Shown: positions 33,800-47,540, counted from the first letter of the stretch. The stretch: DNA of 64,000 nucleotides from Cyprinodon diabolis (GCA_030533445.1 CM060076.1:22616603-22680602), one strand, 5' to 3'. The notes: generated by a model from the sequence alone, not told the origin. Program-made: numbers and translations.

Positions 33800-36700
33800 A
33801 AATCCTGCGTTTTGGTGCGTTTCCACAATACATATGTTCATTATCCCTTCATGCAAAGAGGAATTGGGACAACAACACCCTCACAGGAACACAAAAAATT
33901 TGTGGTAGGGCTGAAAAGAAGGGCTAGGAGGATATAATGGGATTGGCCCTTAATTTTGCTTTGTTTTCAATGTTCTTTCTATTTGTCTTATGTGACTTGT
34001 TGACAAAGGGCTCTTTTCAACTGCCTGATTTCCAAATTTGACCCCAATTTGAAATGCAACTCAGAGTAGCCAGATTGATTTACGAAAGAAGGTTTCCTCT
34101 GTGACAACTAATGTTTTAGCAGTTTAGTACCCAGAGTTCTAGTAGAACCAAATCTACTTACACTTCTTAAAACCCTAGAATTAGGGGGTCCTTTAGTTTT
34201 ACGGATTTGTTGCCGTTTTTCAGCCAGATATTTATCTTGGCTCATTTCCTCCCTTAATTCACACTGCATTCAAAGATACCATATTTTGACACCCAAAATG
34301 TCAACCAACAGGAAAGTTAGTTATAACTGAAAATGTCCTAAATAAGAAACATAGCAATAAAACACACACCCTCACACATTCCCATACACTGTAGCTTTAT
34401 GTACTTGTTATGGCTACTATTAGTTAAAGCTGACAAAGTGTAGCTTGATATCTAATATGACTGACCTCAATGACTTCCTTACACTTTAGCACTGAGCAGA
34501 TAAACATAAAATTTTATCACTTGACTTAAGTAAGTGAAACACTACAAACACTACAAACCCTACATCCGATTTCATGAGAGACATTATCTGCTATATTTTC
34601 AGAGACCAAATAATGATTGAAACATGTACTTTTTATCATATTTTGAAAGAAATTATCGCATTCTCAAAAGAGAGATGGTAAAAATGTCAAAGTGAGAATT
34701 GAAGCGAGGGCTTAAAAACGTGTGTTTTTAATCGCAATCAGTTCTGACTTTTCTCCGTATACGAAGGGAAATTAAATGCTACTTGTTTAAAGGTCCACTA
34801 AGGTTTTCTTTCAACACAAGGCGCTGTCACTTAGTTTTTATAGGTAATGTGATTGTAAAATGAGAGATTAAAAACAAAACCATGGCCCCTGATATAAACC
34901 CATATATGTTTATGACACCTTTACAGTGTAATTATTTAACAAGAATGGATTGAATTAAACATATTGATTTACTTCCACTACTTGGTGGGGAAAAAACCAG
35001 GTTCTCCTCCCTGACTCCTCTTGTTTCTGTCTTTTCCAGAGCTGGAATTTGACTCGAGAGTTGGCCTTGTGTTTGACTGCCCGGTCCTTCAAACAAACAA
35101 GTGAATGGAAGGTGGAAGGACTTCAAATTTGCCTCTTTTCACCATCCACTCTTTTGTTGCATTATGTTACTCTGTTTGACTGAATGTCTCCTCATTAAGC
35201 CTGATGCATAAAGACTGGGAAAACTCTTGACTGAGCGCAGCTCACTGTATGACTTTTTACCACAGCAAGGCAAACTAAACACACACATGCACACTCACAC
35301 CCACAGACACTCATAGAAACAGAGGTTTTACAATCTCATTCACAAGATAAGATGTATCGAACATAGTGTTAAAAATACAACGAGAAGGTTATCAGATAAG
35401 AGAAAGAAACCCATTTTTAAGTCTTTGTTATGAACCTCTGTCTAAGAGACAGAGGCTCCCCAGCATGAACCACACATAAATCCCTCCAAGGCTTTCAGAG
35501 AGATATCTCAGGCTGAAGAATAAAATATTTAATTTTATTATTAAATAGGTTTGAAAAGGCATTCAGTAAGTTATCTATCTTAATTATGAAAGATATTCTT
35601 TAGCTTAATATTGGAGCAAGGTTGACCTATAGGCTGAGAAAATGGTGGCCCTGAACTTGATAGATAACTTTGACTGTTTTATTATTTTATCTCCAAGGTC
35701 TCACAGACTGACTGGAAGCGGCATCACAGGGGAGGAGGGTTGACAGTGAACACATATGAGCAGCCCAATGCTTCACCTGACGATCACGGCTGCCCCCTGC
35801 TGGGCTCCACCCATACACAAATCAATCCTGTCATATGGTGCATTCCATATACACTATTGTTGAAAACACTGCGACAAATGAGGGTTAAGAAAAGGGCACA
35901 GGGTGACAAAGTCAAAGTTAGTTGACAGCTTACATAAAAGGAGTACAAACAAAAGCAATACAACAAAATGCAGCATTTAAAATACCATTCTGTATACTTG
36001 GTGGGGGTGTTACACAGGCTTTGAGCAATAGTGCGTAAAATGACTTTCATATAAAACACATTGTGTTGCTAGGCTGTGTGATGTAGGTATGTTTGCTGAT
36101 AAGAATGGAAACAACATATTAAACTGTCTGACTTCTTAACCAAGTTTGACCTGAATGTCTTTCCCCATACAAAGAATGAAAGTTTGGACCACGCTGACAC
36201 ACCAGACTGAGAAAGGAATGTGTGTGATGAAATGTGAAGTGGAGAAATAGACAGACCAGACTTTACTTAGTAATGTTCTAAAAACCTCTGACAAGGAACT
36301 GTCAAAAGCTCCTTTATATACTGGCTGGCAAAGAATATGGCAAGACACTGGTTTCAGTCAGCATTCAGCCCTGGAGTTTCTACAAAGGATTGCAGATGAG
36401 AATGCAGGATATACGTAATGCAAATTTAAATAGCTCATCTGAAAAAAAATTGTTGCTAATAATATATTAATATAAGGTTTTATCTGATTCACCAACAGAT
36501 AGCAGAGCTTAACAACTAGAATATGTTGTACAACTTTGAGGGTATTTCGTACATGATTTTCCCTCCTAGAAGCATTTCTTTCATTTATTGTTTGCAATAT
36601 AACATAACATAACTTTACTGGTTGGAGAGGATCTCTGAACATAATTTATAAATACTTGTCACACATCCTACAATGAATTTAAGTCTGAACTTTGATAATA

Positions 36701-37385
36701 CCTTCTGTAGCATTGTTATAATTAACTATCATAACCCCACTATGTTATAGGGGATCATTCTCCTGCTGTAAAAGAAAAAACTAAGCCAGCACTTAACTGT
36801 GTTAATCTTACATATTTGGTTTCCCAAGTAGCCAAAAAATGGAAATTTGGTTTCATCTGACCAAAGCATTTTCTGCTATTTCCTATTTAAAAGTTATCAG
36901 TTAAATGCTCTCCCTACTGAGCAATGCAGTTAAGATGGATCCATATTTTTTGGGAGATTTGCAATTGTGCAATTGTGTCCTACTTCTACTACAATCAGAT
37001 GAGGGAGTAAACAATGCTCTAAGAGATGTCCAAAGCTTTTTTTTATTGTTCCCTAGTGTTATTCCTGGCCAATTGGCTTTGTTACTTGGTCTTCATGACC
37101 TTGTTTCTTCACAAATGTTCTCTGAGAAATCACCACAGTCTTCACAAAACAGCTGAATTTATACTGGTTTAAATTACAACCAGGTGGACTCTTTGGTGAA
37201 CTACTTAAATGACTTCAGAGTCTAGGTTTTTGAGCTGGATTTTCATTGGATTGCTGCATACAGTGGAGCCAAAGTGCATGCTACTGTTTACAGATTATTA
37301 TCTTATTTAAATACTTTAAAAAATAATGTGCAATTCTCCTTCTTCTGCTTGGCCGTCTGGTGCTTTCTTATAACATCCCTATAAA
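33800..37385. other. Long intergenic stretch, nothing recognised
   Basis: Only short unrelated ORFs on both strands. No named repeat, RNA gene or splice-supported exon was recognised. Confidence 0.4.
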
Positions 37386-37387
37386 AT

Positions 37388-37562
37388 ATCCATCCATCCA
37401 GTAGTCTTCTTCCACTTATTCCATCAGGGTTGCAGTGGGGCCAGTGCCTCTAATACTGTAGTAGTATATAGTAACTAATAGTAGCCACTGCCTCTTTGGC
37501 AGTCTATGGGTGAGAGGGGGGGGTAAACCCTGATAAGGTCGACAGTCTGTCGCAGCCTATAA
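37388..37562 (-). repeat. Degraded minus-strand copy of the GATG-tailed SINE-like repeat
   Basis: Begins atccatccatccagtag (the complement of a GATG tail), then 'ttgcagtggggccagtgcct', and ends 'acagtctgtcgcagcctat', the complement of the 'ctgcgacagactg' block seen at 32126-32140. Confidence 0.55.
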
Positions 37563-37971
37563 AATGTATTCAATCTTATAACTTCTGCATTAAAAAAAGG
37601 AAAACATTACGTGTCAATTCCTTTGCATAGGTACTGCTGACATATTTTAAGTGATTTCCCTTCAAGCAACATTAAAATATTGGGTCACTCCCACTGCTCT
37701 GATCAGTTCTGGCTTTATATATAGTAAGCAAACCTTTTCAGCTGATGACTCATTCTCATGCTTCAAATGCTGCTGTTCCCTGTTCCCATCTGCTGTCGGT
37801 GCCGTGATATTCTACTTCAAACAACATCAGGTTGTAAACTGTTATTTTTTCCTGTTTTGACATCACTTTACAAGTCACTGTACAAGCAGTAGGATTTTCA
37901 AATTGGAAATGGCTTTTGCACTTAAGAGTGAGGAAAATTGTACTTTTTAGCACAAAATTGTTACAGGAAAG

Positions 37972-37976
<5 letters not shown>

Positions 37977-38042
<66 letters not shown>
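37977..38042. repeat. (TA)n tract adjoining a Tc1-like element
   Basis: About 33 TA units. The Tc1 terminus follows directly at 38043. Confidence 0.9.
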
Positions 38043-38045
<3 letters not shown>

Positions 38046-38535
38046 TCACCGGCCACTTTATAAGGTACACCTGTCCAACTGCTCGTTAACACTTAATTTC
38101 TAAGCAGCCAATCACATGGCGGAAACTCAGTGCATTTAGGCATGTAGACATGGTCAAGACAATCTCCTGCAGTTCAAACCGAGCATCAGTATGGGGAAGA
38201 AAGGTGATTTGAGTGACTTTGAACGTGGCATGATTGTTGGTGCAAGAAGGGCTGGTCTGAGTATTTCAGAAACTGCTGATCTACTGGGATTTTCACGCAC
38301 GACCATCTCTAGGGTTTACAGAGAATGGTCCGAAAAAAAGAAAAAACATCCAGTTAGCGGCAGTTCTGTGGGCGGAAATGCCTTGTTGATGCCAGAGGTC
38401 AGAGGAGAATGGCCAGACTGGTTCGAGCTGATGGAAGGGCAACAGTGACTCAAATAACCACCCGTTACAACCAAGGTGGGCAGAAGAGCATCTCTGAACG
38501 CACAGTACGTCGAACTTTGAGGCAGATGGGCTACA
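38043..38535 (+). mobile_element. Truncated Tc1-like element (left end and DNA-binding domain only)
   Basis: The terminus cactcaccggccactttata is a widespread vertebrate Tc1-like TIR. It is followed by a transposase start at 38191 (MGKKGDLSDFERGMIVGARR, helix-turn-helix LSISETADLLGFSRTTISRV). The frame is broken near 38390-38400, after which a second HTH (SISERTVRRTLRQMGY) is readable to 38533 in another frame. The catalytic domain and right TIR are absent: homology stops abruptly and a pentanucleotide array follows. The target TA would belong to the adjoining (TA)n tract. Confidence 0.85.
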
Positions 38536-38569
38536 TAAATACAAAGTATATAAGTACATAAATAAAGTT

Positions 38570-38751
38570 GGTATGGTACGGTATGGTATGGTATGGTATG
38601 GTATGGTATGGTATGGTATGGTATGGTATGGTATGGTATGGTACGGTATGGTATGGTATGGTACGGTATGGTATGGTATGGTATGGTATGGTATGGTACG
38701 GTATGGTATGGTATGGTATGGTACGGTATGGTATGGTATGGTATGGTATGG
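38570..38751. repeat. (GGTAT)n pentanucleotide array
   Basis: About 36 copies with several ggtac variants (for example near 38576, 38640, 38660, 38720). Long ORFs in all frames here are a by-product of the 5-bp period. Confidence 0.95.
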
Positions 38752-39579
38752 AACAGTTGCTGTTGAACACAAAATATTAATCTGGCAGGAAAGCCAGTTA
38801 TGCTGTGTTGAATCTCAAGAAAACCAGAGCTGTTTCTTTTTTTTGAATTTTGAAAAGACGTTTTTCCTGCAAAGCAGTATTCAAATAAATACAATGGGAA
38901 CGTTTTGCTATCAGATCCAGTGATTTTTGGCACATTACCTTTTTTATTTGAGAGCCTGCTGCTTGTTTAAAATACACTGTTTCACAATAATTCTTCCTGT
39001 TGAAAGATGATCCCGAAGGATATCTACTGTGTTTAGGCCTCATACAGAGGTAGCCTGAGGCAACGGTACATGCTGGCTTGGGAATAAGACCAAGCTCATA
39101 ACAGAATTTAAGCTATATCACATATTAGGTTAAACTTGCATGTTTAACTTAGATGTGTCAGGTTGAGGGGGAACTTCTCTCTTTTTTGAGGAAAAGAAAG
39201 TGCCGATGGCTGTGAAGTGCAATGAAAAGACTCGTGGCTTTAGAAAGATTTTAAAAGGAAAGAGTGTGCCATGTGTTTGTATTCAGCTTCCCCCCTCCAA
39301 GTCACTATTTTATAAGAATCACTTTTTCTCCAAATCAAGCTGCCATCTGTTTGGGTGTCTCTTCACAGTTGAAATAGAATTGTCTCTCTTATGTGATTAA
39401 TAACTCCAGCTCAGTTGGATTAGATGGAGAACATATGTATTCTTTGTTTATGTCTTGCAGAGATTCTAAATTGAATTCAGTTTTGTGCTTTGACTGGGCT
39501 ATTTATGAATATGTAACAGTTAAAAACAGTATTTTAGCTGTAGCTGTATTTTTCTTCCAAATGCACTGTCTGTAAACTA

Positions 39580-39672
39580 TTTAGTTGAGTTTGGTAATAT
39601 GTCACACCCAACTTAATGGTTGACTGCTGGTGGATGTGTTGGGTTTTCTGATTGTTGTAGTCAGGGGCCAGA
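39580..39672 (+). repeat. Short dispersed repeat, copy 1 (unassigned)
   Basis: About 92 bp nearly matching 45561-45652 in the same orientation; shared blocks are ggtaatatgtcacacccaac, 'gatggatgtgtt', 'ggttttctgattg' and 'tcaggggccagag'. Confidence 0.75.
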
Positions 39673-41915
39673 GAATTGTCTCCAAGAACAATATAACCCT
39701 ATCAAATCAAACTAGCGATGCCACCTCAACTGTTTCCCCATGAGGATTTATTAGCTTTCCAGACCACATAGTCATCTGATAAAACAACTTTTTTCAAACG
39801 ATTGTCGTGTTGCATAAGTTACTTGCTGTAAACTGCAAATAAAACTTGCATCATGGTTCTGATGACTAAGTTATCCCATCAACAGTATCTCCAGCCCAAT
39901 TTGTGGATCTTTACACCTCAGAGTTACTATAGCCCTCTTGACCCTTCCTCTGATGATGCTCTCCTTGGCTAGCCTTGCAGTGTAGGTTAAAGAGCATATC
40001 TTATTAATTTTGCAGTGTCACTCACTGTCTAATGGTTTCTGTCTTCTTTACAGGCACATTTAGACTTCATATAATAAGGTACTGTTCCAAGATGACATGA
40101 CTCAGAACAGACCTGAACAATTTAAAAGTAACGGAAATCCTTGTATACTTTCAGACACTGGCTAAGGCTGGGAATGAGAAATATCAGCTCTAAACAGGAG
40201 AAAAGTTTTCATATTCCAGCAAAGCTCAAAAGACAGCAGCAGCTCCTGTGATGACAGTAATCCTCTCGTAAATCAGATGACCACCTGTAGACAGTCTCTC
40301 TTAGTAAAAACAACTGCAGACAACTGGAAACCATCTGGTCTGCATCAGAATGCCATTGCAGGTGTCATGGCAACACCCATAAGGAGCAATGGTGGGAAAC
40401 TAATCTGTGTAGTGCAGGACTAATCAGCACAGCATGAAGGAGCCCTGTTTCCAATTAAAAAGATCCTTCAGCGTTTGTTTGAATTGCCGGTTTGTGTCGA
40501 GTGTCTGTCTGGCTTGCTTGCTGCCAGGTTCTTGCTCCTACAGGTGTAACAGATTCTTACATTTTAAACATGGAGCAACAGGGATTTAAGGTCAGAGGTT
40601 TTTTTTTTTTTTTACTTTTTGCACTTTTCACTGATCATGATGAGATTCTACTCAGTTGATGTCTTCATTGGTGAACATTAGGAGCAAAGCTTTAGAATCA
40701 AAGATGGAACAAATCTGACCCAGCCGGAAATTGACTTTATGAGGTGTACAATCAGAGTACAAGGTAAAAACAGATAGTTTTCTTTTTAATTGGCAGAAAA
40801 GTATCAATGGAGTGATCTGATATGTCTATTGAATTAAAATGCTCTGTGATTAGACTGCAAACACATGAAGAAGATGGTTAAATTAAAGCATGGGAACTTA
40901 GATGAATGTGTTTTTCCTTTTAAAAACCGTCTTGATATGTGTTTGAGATAAAGAGGATTGAAGCCGGCATTCTTAGCAGGCCGAGACGAGGAAAAACAGG
41001 GGATAAGAGTCTCTTCAAAGAGCAATGAATTAGTTTAAGAAGGCAGTACTTTTAAGAATGTATACCAGAATAGGAAGAGGGAAGGTTGTGTGTGAGAAGA
41101 CTGTGAGTTACTTAGGGTAGAAGGAGGGTGGTGGGGTGATCTTGTTGAAACTTGGAAAGAAAAAGATCCTTTTCCTTTAGAAAAAAGGCTTTACCTAACA
41201 TTAGGCAAAAGTGTCCATCCGGATCTTGATCCCCACTCTATGGTCCCTGGATTCCTGTTTCCACTTGTCTGTTTTGACAAGTTTTTTTTCTTCTTGTCTC
41301 ATTTTTCAGCATTTTAGGCCTTTGACTAAACTCATTCCCTTCTAAATAGGCTAATTGTGTTCAGTTGACTTCCTTGGATGCACCAAGGCCTTACGAGTTA
41401 ATCACCCAGGAAAGCCTCTTAGTGACAGCTATGCCTTAATTGCATACCAGACTGTGGACATCAATTTGGATGCAGCACATCCAGATTCCCTCAGCATGAG
41501 AAGGAAGGTTTGTGTCCAAAGATTTTAGGAAGAGAGATAACATGCACATGCAAAATTGTAGTAACAGTTTGCATGAACTTTAATTAGAACAAATTAGCAT
41601 CGAGTTAACATTTTCTATTCTATACAATTTCATATTCTTGTTTAAATAAGCCACACAAAATTTTAATTTATAATCACATGCTTAATCACATTAAATTACC
41701 TTATTTTTATCTATTACTGTAAATGTAACTTCATCTTGTAATATATAGTCTGACCACAAAGGGGATTTACATCTCACTTTTCTCAATGATTTTTGAAGGC
41801 ATTGTTTGATAAGGTAAAATTAAAATGTTCTTCTTCTTATTATTATTTTTTTTCCATTTTGTTTAGATGTTTTAAATTCTTTATTTTGATTGACTTCATA
41901 TAATAAGTCATTGCT
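39673..41915. other. Intergenic stretch, nothing recognised
   Basis: No recognisable gene. A minus-strand 63-aa ORF (41025-40834) has no family resemblance. Confidence 0.4.
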
Positions 41916-41917
41916 TC

Positions 41918-42215
41918 CGTAGTGGAGCGGCAGAGGTGTTGGATGCAAGGGTTTGCTCAGTGACTGGAGGGTTGTCGGTTCAAGCTGTGTCTCCGGCTTT
42001 CAGCATCGTGTCCTTGGGCAAGACACTTCACCTGCGTTGCCTACTGGTGGTGGTCAGAGGGACTGGTGGTGCCAGTGTATGGCAGTCCCATGGCAGCTGT
42101 GGCTCCAATGTAATTTACCACCATCAGTGTGTGCATGAATGACTGAATGTAGTGTAAAACACTTTAGCCAAGTCTCCTTACTTTAAAAAGCGCTATATAA
42201 GTACAGGCCATTTAC
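41918..42215 (+). repeat. SINE-like repeat with tRNA-like head
   Basis: The head has a possible box A (about 41953-41964, gctcagtgactgg) and a box B-like ggttcaagctg (41978-41988). The body contains gtgtccttgggcaagacact, 'cactggtggtg..cagagg' and 'aatgtagtgtaaa', and the tail has 'gcgctatataagtacaggcc'. This text is a common teleost interspersed repeat. The class (tRNA-SINE or DNA-transposon derivative) is not certain. Confidence 0.55.
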
Positions 42216-44805
42216 ATATTAATACAACAAACTTTGATTTCTGTGCCAAATATGCTCTTCAAGTCACGGTCTAAAAGTTTTGTAGTTCAGAATTTTCTGT
42301 CAGAAGAGTGGCCTTTACTGAGTATTATTTTACTCACATAGTAGGCCTGCAGGTGGTTTGACTGACCAAAAACAAAACAAAAATAACAATTAGAACAGTG
42401 TGACAATAAAAGGTGGATTCTTTTCTTTTTTCTTGTTCTCATGCATTGGGACCGTGCCAACTCCTCTTCACTTGACTCTCATCTCCTCTGCTTGTTCCAT
42501 GCTGGGTTGTAGCCATTTATCCAGGAGAGCAGGGGTGAAAACACTAACCTTTTCTACACAGCTATAACTCCACACCATGACATCAAACCAACATTGCTTC
42601 AGGGTCCCTCAGTGCTTGCTGTGAAAATGTCAGACATGCTCTTTTCATCTAAGAGAAATCCTATCTGATTTACTATACCCCCTCTTCCTCAACTGAGGCG
42701 CCTGTTTGTACAGGGCAATGTTTTATTTGAATATCAAAGCCAGTAAGGAGGTGGCCAGACACTTTACATGACATTATGCTGTTTAAAGTGTCCCTCACAG
42801 ATCTGGGATCAGATCAGTCCCCCAAAGCAGCCTTTGTGATGCAGGGAGGACCATAATCTCTATTTACTAAAGCTGCTCAATTACTACACTTAATACATTT
42901 AGTCTGCTCCTTGGATGAAATTAACACAGATGTCTGTTTGCATCCCAGGGTGCAACTTTCTAAGCTTTGAAACCCATATGACACTTAAAAAATTGCTTAC
43001 ATTTTTGTAACTGAAACCAAGGAACCCTAATGGTGAACATGATTCTAGTGTACCTCTCCTCCCCATGCAGCACACAAGGGCAGAAAGATAAGAAAAGGGA
43101 GTCTGTAAAATCTATCTCTGGATTCAAATGAACAGCTTTTCTTTGTTTGTTTTTTTTTAACAATTTTTTTCCATTTAACAAACAAAAGCTTTTTTTTGCT
43201 CTTTGATTTTTTACATGTCATGTTCAAATCAACAAACAGAAACTATTTTTTTTTTAAATACACAACTGGTCTCATGTCTTGGCAGCTGAGCAAAACTGCA
43301 TCTAATCAAAGAAAATGGATGCAACTTTGAAACTATTTGCCCTATATATTTATACAGGATCAAAACACTAACTTTTCCACTTTCTTCTTAAGTATAGGGG
43401 GATTTTACAGCAAATACACAGCAAAGACACTATCACAAGTAGTCTACTAATTCTGCCTTAAAAGGAACCCATATCCCTTAAACTTTTGGGTATTTGTCAC
43501 ATTAAACTCAAAACCAGCTTCAGTTTAAACGTCTGGCAGGATTGTCAGTCAGAGGAAAAATTTATGAAAGATAGAAATCTGGCACAGATTTGTTTTCAGA
43601 CCTTCCTGATTTATTACTTTATAAAACTTACTGTTAGTGGAATTAAAGATGGAAATCTGTCCGTGTATGTGTCATAAATCTTCTCAAATCTACATTCCAG
43701 AATTTGCTCCCTCCTCTTCTTTATAAAATCATACACTCATTCAGTTCTACAGCTAACCTGCAACCCAGACTGATAATGTATAGCACTCAGGGTTACTTCT
43801 AAACATCGATCCCATCGAATTTGTTCAGGGAAAGCAGGAACATTCTGCAGGGCCTTCAACGCCGATTGGGATAAGAGCTAATTAGAGCAACAGAAAAAGT
43901 CAGCAGATGCCAGGAAAAACCACAACTACCTATGCATGCATGGCTCTAGTTGTTCCTCTTTCAAAGATAAAATTATGGATTCTGACAAAACAGAAGTTAT
44001 AGTAGCAACTACATGTATGTTGTCCTGCACTGCCAGGTTTGTTTCGGTTCGGCTGTGGGCTCAGATCTTGTTTTCTGCATACTGTAGCTATACGTTACTA
44101 TCCTCCCACAGATTCTTAGTCGCATTTAGGTCAGAACGTTGCACCATTTGTCTCTGACCCACTGAAAGGTGAACCCTTCTGCCAACCTGTATTTTCCTCA
44201 GCCTACTTTCCATTAAACTCTTACCATCTAGTCCCAGCTATATTAAGTACCGTGTTTCTACCTAGTCATATTGTGTTAAATGATTATGACTGGATAAACA
44301 TAATAAGACCTTCATGCGATCAGAGTACATTCTTCATCATCACCTTCTAGGCATCTGGCAAATCGCAAGCAGACAATTGGTTGTTTGGTGACTAGTGGTT
44401 TTGTTTAGAATTATCAAAGTAGTGGAAATAGAACAGAAATGGACACTAAATATTACAACTTCTAAAATATATTTCAAAACCCAATGTCATTTCTTGGGGT
44501 TAGGGTCTAATATTTCTTTTATCTAGCAGTTAAGCACAAAAACATCAAATTTAACCTTATGGCTGTAATGTCACAAAATAAGCACCTGGATGAGGTGCTG
44601 CAGTAGCCCAAATACACAAGAACTAAATGACCTTTCCTTTTTAAGTATATAAAGATAAAATTTATAATAGAGGGCTTTAGGTGTCATTGCATCACCTTAA
44701 CTGAAAAATAGAGAAAAAGCAAGAGGTTGATCATATTTTCTCTTATGATATTAATAAGTATGGTTTATTCTTTAAAACTCTTTGCATTAAGGAATTATGT
44801 AATTA
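42216..44805. other. Intergenic stretch, nothing recognised
   Basis: No recognisable exon, RNA gene or named repeat was found. Confidence 0.4.
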
Positions 44806-44809
44806 CCTC

Positions 44810-44915
44810 TATGCCACTGTAATGTACGTTTCTCTGTGTTTTCCTGTTATGTTTTCTCATGTACAGCACTTTTGAGTTGTCTTGTGTTATATAAATAAAC
44901 TTCCCTTGCCTTACT
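44810..44915 (+). repeat. LINE (L2/CR1-like) 3' tail, second copy
   Basis: Contains gagttgtcttgtgttatata followed by 'aataaacttcccttgcctta', parallel to the tail at 17506-17560. Confidence 0.55.
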
Positions 44916-45560
44916 AGATACTCTTTGTTAGTAATCTCTTCAAATACAAAAATTGATGAATAAAAGTATTTTGTGGATGCTTGAATGAAAACAGGAGTTG
45001 GTGCATTGAGTTAAAGATAAAAGCCACAAGTCTTTACAGGCTCATTACATTATGCTGGAAAGGGGATCAAAACTTGTTTGTACATCTTCTGAAAATCAAA
45101 GATGAACAGAAAAACAGCTGCAACGAAGAAAGAGTTGCTTGACCTGGGAATAAATGCTGATTGCACCATTTCCCAGTGAAGACAAAGGATAAGACCTTTA
45201 TGGGTGTTAGTGGCTTGGTTGTCCAGTGTTAGCAGAGGCTTAGGAGTCAAATAAGCTAAATGTCACAAAGCTTTTAGAGGTTTAAGTAAGAAACACAATA
45301 GCTCAACTGATAAAAAGGAAAATCACTGAATCTTCTTCATTCTAAAACAATTTAAATTGTTTAGAGCTTACTTGCAAAGATGCATTTCTAGGAACAAAAA
45401 AGAGAGAATGTATTCAAATAGTAAATTACTCAGAAAATAGTATAATGGTATAAATAATTTATTTTTTTTAAGAGAGGAAAGGATTTGTTCTATAAGCTAG
45501 AGCTGACTCACTCAGCTGCAGTTCTATTGAACTTTAAAGTAAACAGTTAGCAGGATTACA

Positions 45561-45652
45561 ACTTAGTTAGGTAATATGTCACACCCAACGTAATGGTCGT
45601 CTTCTGATGGATGTGTTTAGGTTTTCTGATTGTTTGATTCAGGGGCCAGAGG
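45561..45652 (+). repeat. Short dispersed repeat, copy 2 (unassigned)
   Basis: Near-match of 39580-39672, same orientation, about 6 kb downstream. Confidence 0.75.
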
Positions 45653-46638
45653 CAACTTTTTCAATGCCAAATTATACAGTTTGTTATTAGTTAATCTGTT
45701 AACAGTCAACCATTAGTTCTAACTGCCTGTAGGCGATCTTGGATATTTAGGTAAGTAGTTGGTTATGAGCCCCCAATCCTGCAATTAACATGATCATTTT
45801 CAGAGTAAGTATACACTATCCTATTTGCAACTGAATACTGTTCACAAAATGCTGTTTTTTTTTTATTCAAAACTTGCATGGTTATTTCAAGAAATATATT
45901 GAACAAATTTTGAAAACAGCATCCATAGTGTAGTAAGGATTGTAGAAATACAGTAGTTATTTTTATTCTAAATACATAAAAATACCCAAATTAGAGTGAT
46001 TTGACTTTTGAAAGTAGCACCTCATTATCATCAAATGGGTTCTCTTGAATTAAAGGTGGAGTAGGAGATCTTTTCTGATTGCCCCACAGCCATGTAGCAA
46101 GCAGTGAAATAGAAATTCTGGAAGTGAAACGAAAAAAAAAAGGTCCCCGTTACAATTTGAAATGAAAGAGTAACACACACCAATCACAAAACACGGTCTA
46201 TGGTCCACTATTGGTTTGTAACACGTCAATAAGGGTGATCTGCTTATTATAAGGGTCGTTTGTGCACGTACCCTGACACATGAATGAATCAACCCCCCAA
46301 TGCTTGTGCTAGCGCGAGGACCAGTACAAATTGTGATTCCCGTGTGTTTTTTTTGTTAGTTATGACAATGCGATCGGCCAGCAACTACCCAGCTCGATAC
46401 CTACAAAGCAAGGATTTTTTTAAGCCCCCTCCACCTCCACCCCTGTCCGCTATTCTGGCTTTACTCACCAGCTCTGATAAGTAATTACCATTGTTCAAGT
46501 AAACATGGCTTTGACCATCATAGCCAGTGCTGTCAATGTAATGCTTTGGAAAAATAAGATGTTTTGTCGGGATATGTTTTGTTTGTTTGTGTTTGTTTAT
46601 GCTTGGTCTCCTACATGGCTTTGGATAGCAACCACAAG

Positions 46639-46919
46639 TGTCATGATGCGATGGTTTTACTAGCCCAAATGCAGACTCACAGACACAGAGGGAGGATTAA
46701 AAGTCCAGTATTTATTGGAACCGGTTGAAAGACTTACAGGATGCAGGTTCAGACAGGCATGGTGGCACAGGTAAGACGACGATCCAGCACAGAGGGAAGT
46801 TCAGACTCAGCTTATATTCCTTAATCAGCAGATAGAAAACAGCTGATCCATGCTGAGCCCAAACTCCCCAGGCATGGATCCACGGCGCCCTCTGGTGGGC
46901 AAAGCCCCGGATCCTGACA
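46639..46919 (-). repeat. 3' LTR of the miniature element
   Basis: 281 bp. It lacks 8 bp (agggagct) found just upstream of the TATA-like motif in the other LTR, so its TATATAAG signal is lost. Confidence 0.9.
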
Positions 46920-47194
46920 GTACCCCCCCCTCAAGGGCGGATTCCAGACGCCCCAAAGAAGAAAAAAAAACAACTCGCCCATGGAGGGCGAAGGGCGAAC
47001 CAGGGATGCCAGGAAGAGTCTCAGGTGGCCGGCCATGAAACCGGCAGCAGAGCAGAGTCTCAGAAGCTGCAGGGGCCTTGGAGGAGGGCGTCACCTCCGC
47101 TTCAGCAGGAAGCACCGGGAGAAACACTGTCTCCGCTTCAGCAAGAAGCCCCGAGAAAGACGCCGTCTCCGCTCCCGCTGCTCTGCAACAAGTA

Positions 47195-47540
47195 CGCCCA
47201 CTACGGCTCCACATCCAGAGCAGAGGAAGCCGCCGACTGCGGCTCCGCATCCGGAACAGAGGAAGCCACCAACTGTGGCTCCACCTCAGGAACAGAGGGA
47301 ACCACCGATTATGGCTCCACCTCAGGAACAGAGGGATCCACCGATTGTGGCTCCACATCTGGAGTCTCTGGAAGGCGCAGAGCAGGCTCAGGGGTCTCCA
47401 GACGGCACAGAGCGGGCTCAGGGGTCTCGAGACGGCACAGAGCGGGCTCAGGGGTCTCCAGACAGCACAGAGCGGGCTCAGGGGTCTCCAAACGGCACAG
47501 AGCGGGCTCAGGGGTCTCCAGACGGCACAGAGCGGGCTCT
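47195..47540. repeat. Internal VNTR: 36-bp array followed by 30-bp array
   Basis: From about 47195 to 47355 a 36-bp unit recurs (gctccacctcaggaacagag and variants, about 4.5 copies). From about 47377 to 47540 a 30-bp unit recurs (gggctcaggggtctccagac, about 5.5 copies). Both periods are multiples of three, so long ORFs stay open on both strands. On the minus strand the ORF 47598-46825 repeats SPLCAVWRPL. Confidence 0.9.

Noticed and set aside
34932..35126. Minus-strand 64-aa ORF and a possible splice acceptor at 35039
   Set aside because: No family resemblance and no partner exon.
38293..38933. ORFs up to 205 aa on both strands over the GGTAT array
   Set aside because: They are produced by the 5-bp repeat having no stop in most frames; the proteins are monotone Pro-Tyr-His-Thr or Trp-Tyr-Gly repeats.
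41953..41990. tRNA gene near 41.95 kb
   Set aside because: Box A/B-like text exists but no cloverleaf with a sensible anticodon arm could be drawn; treated as a SINE-like head.
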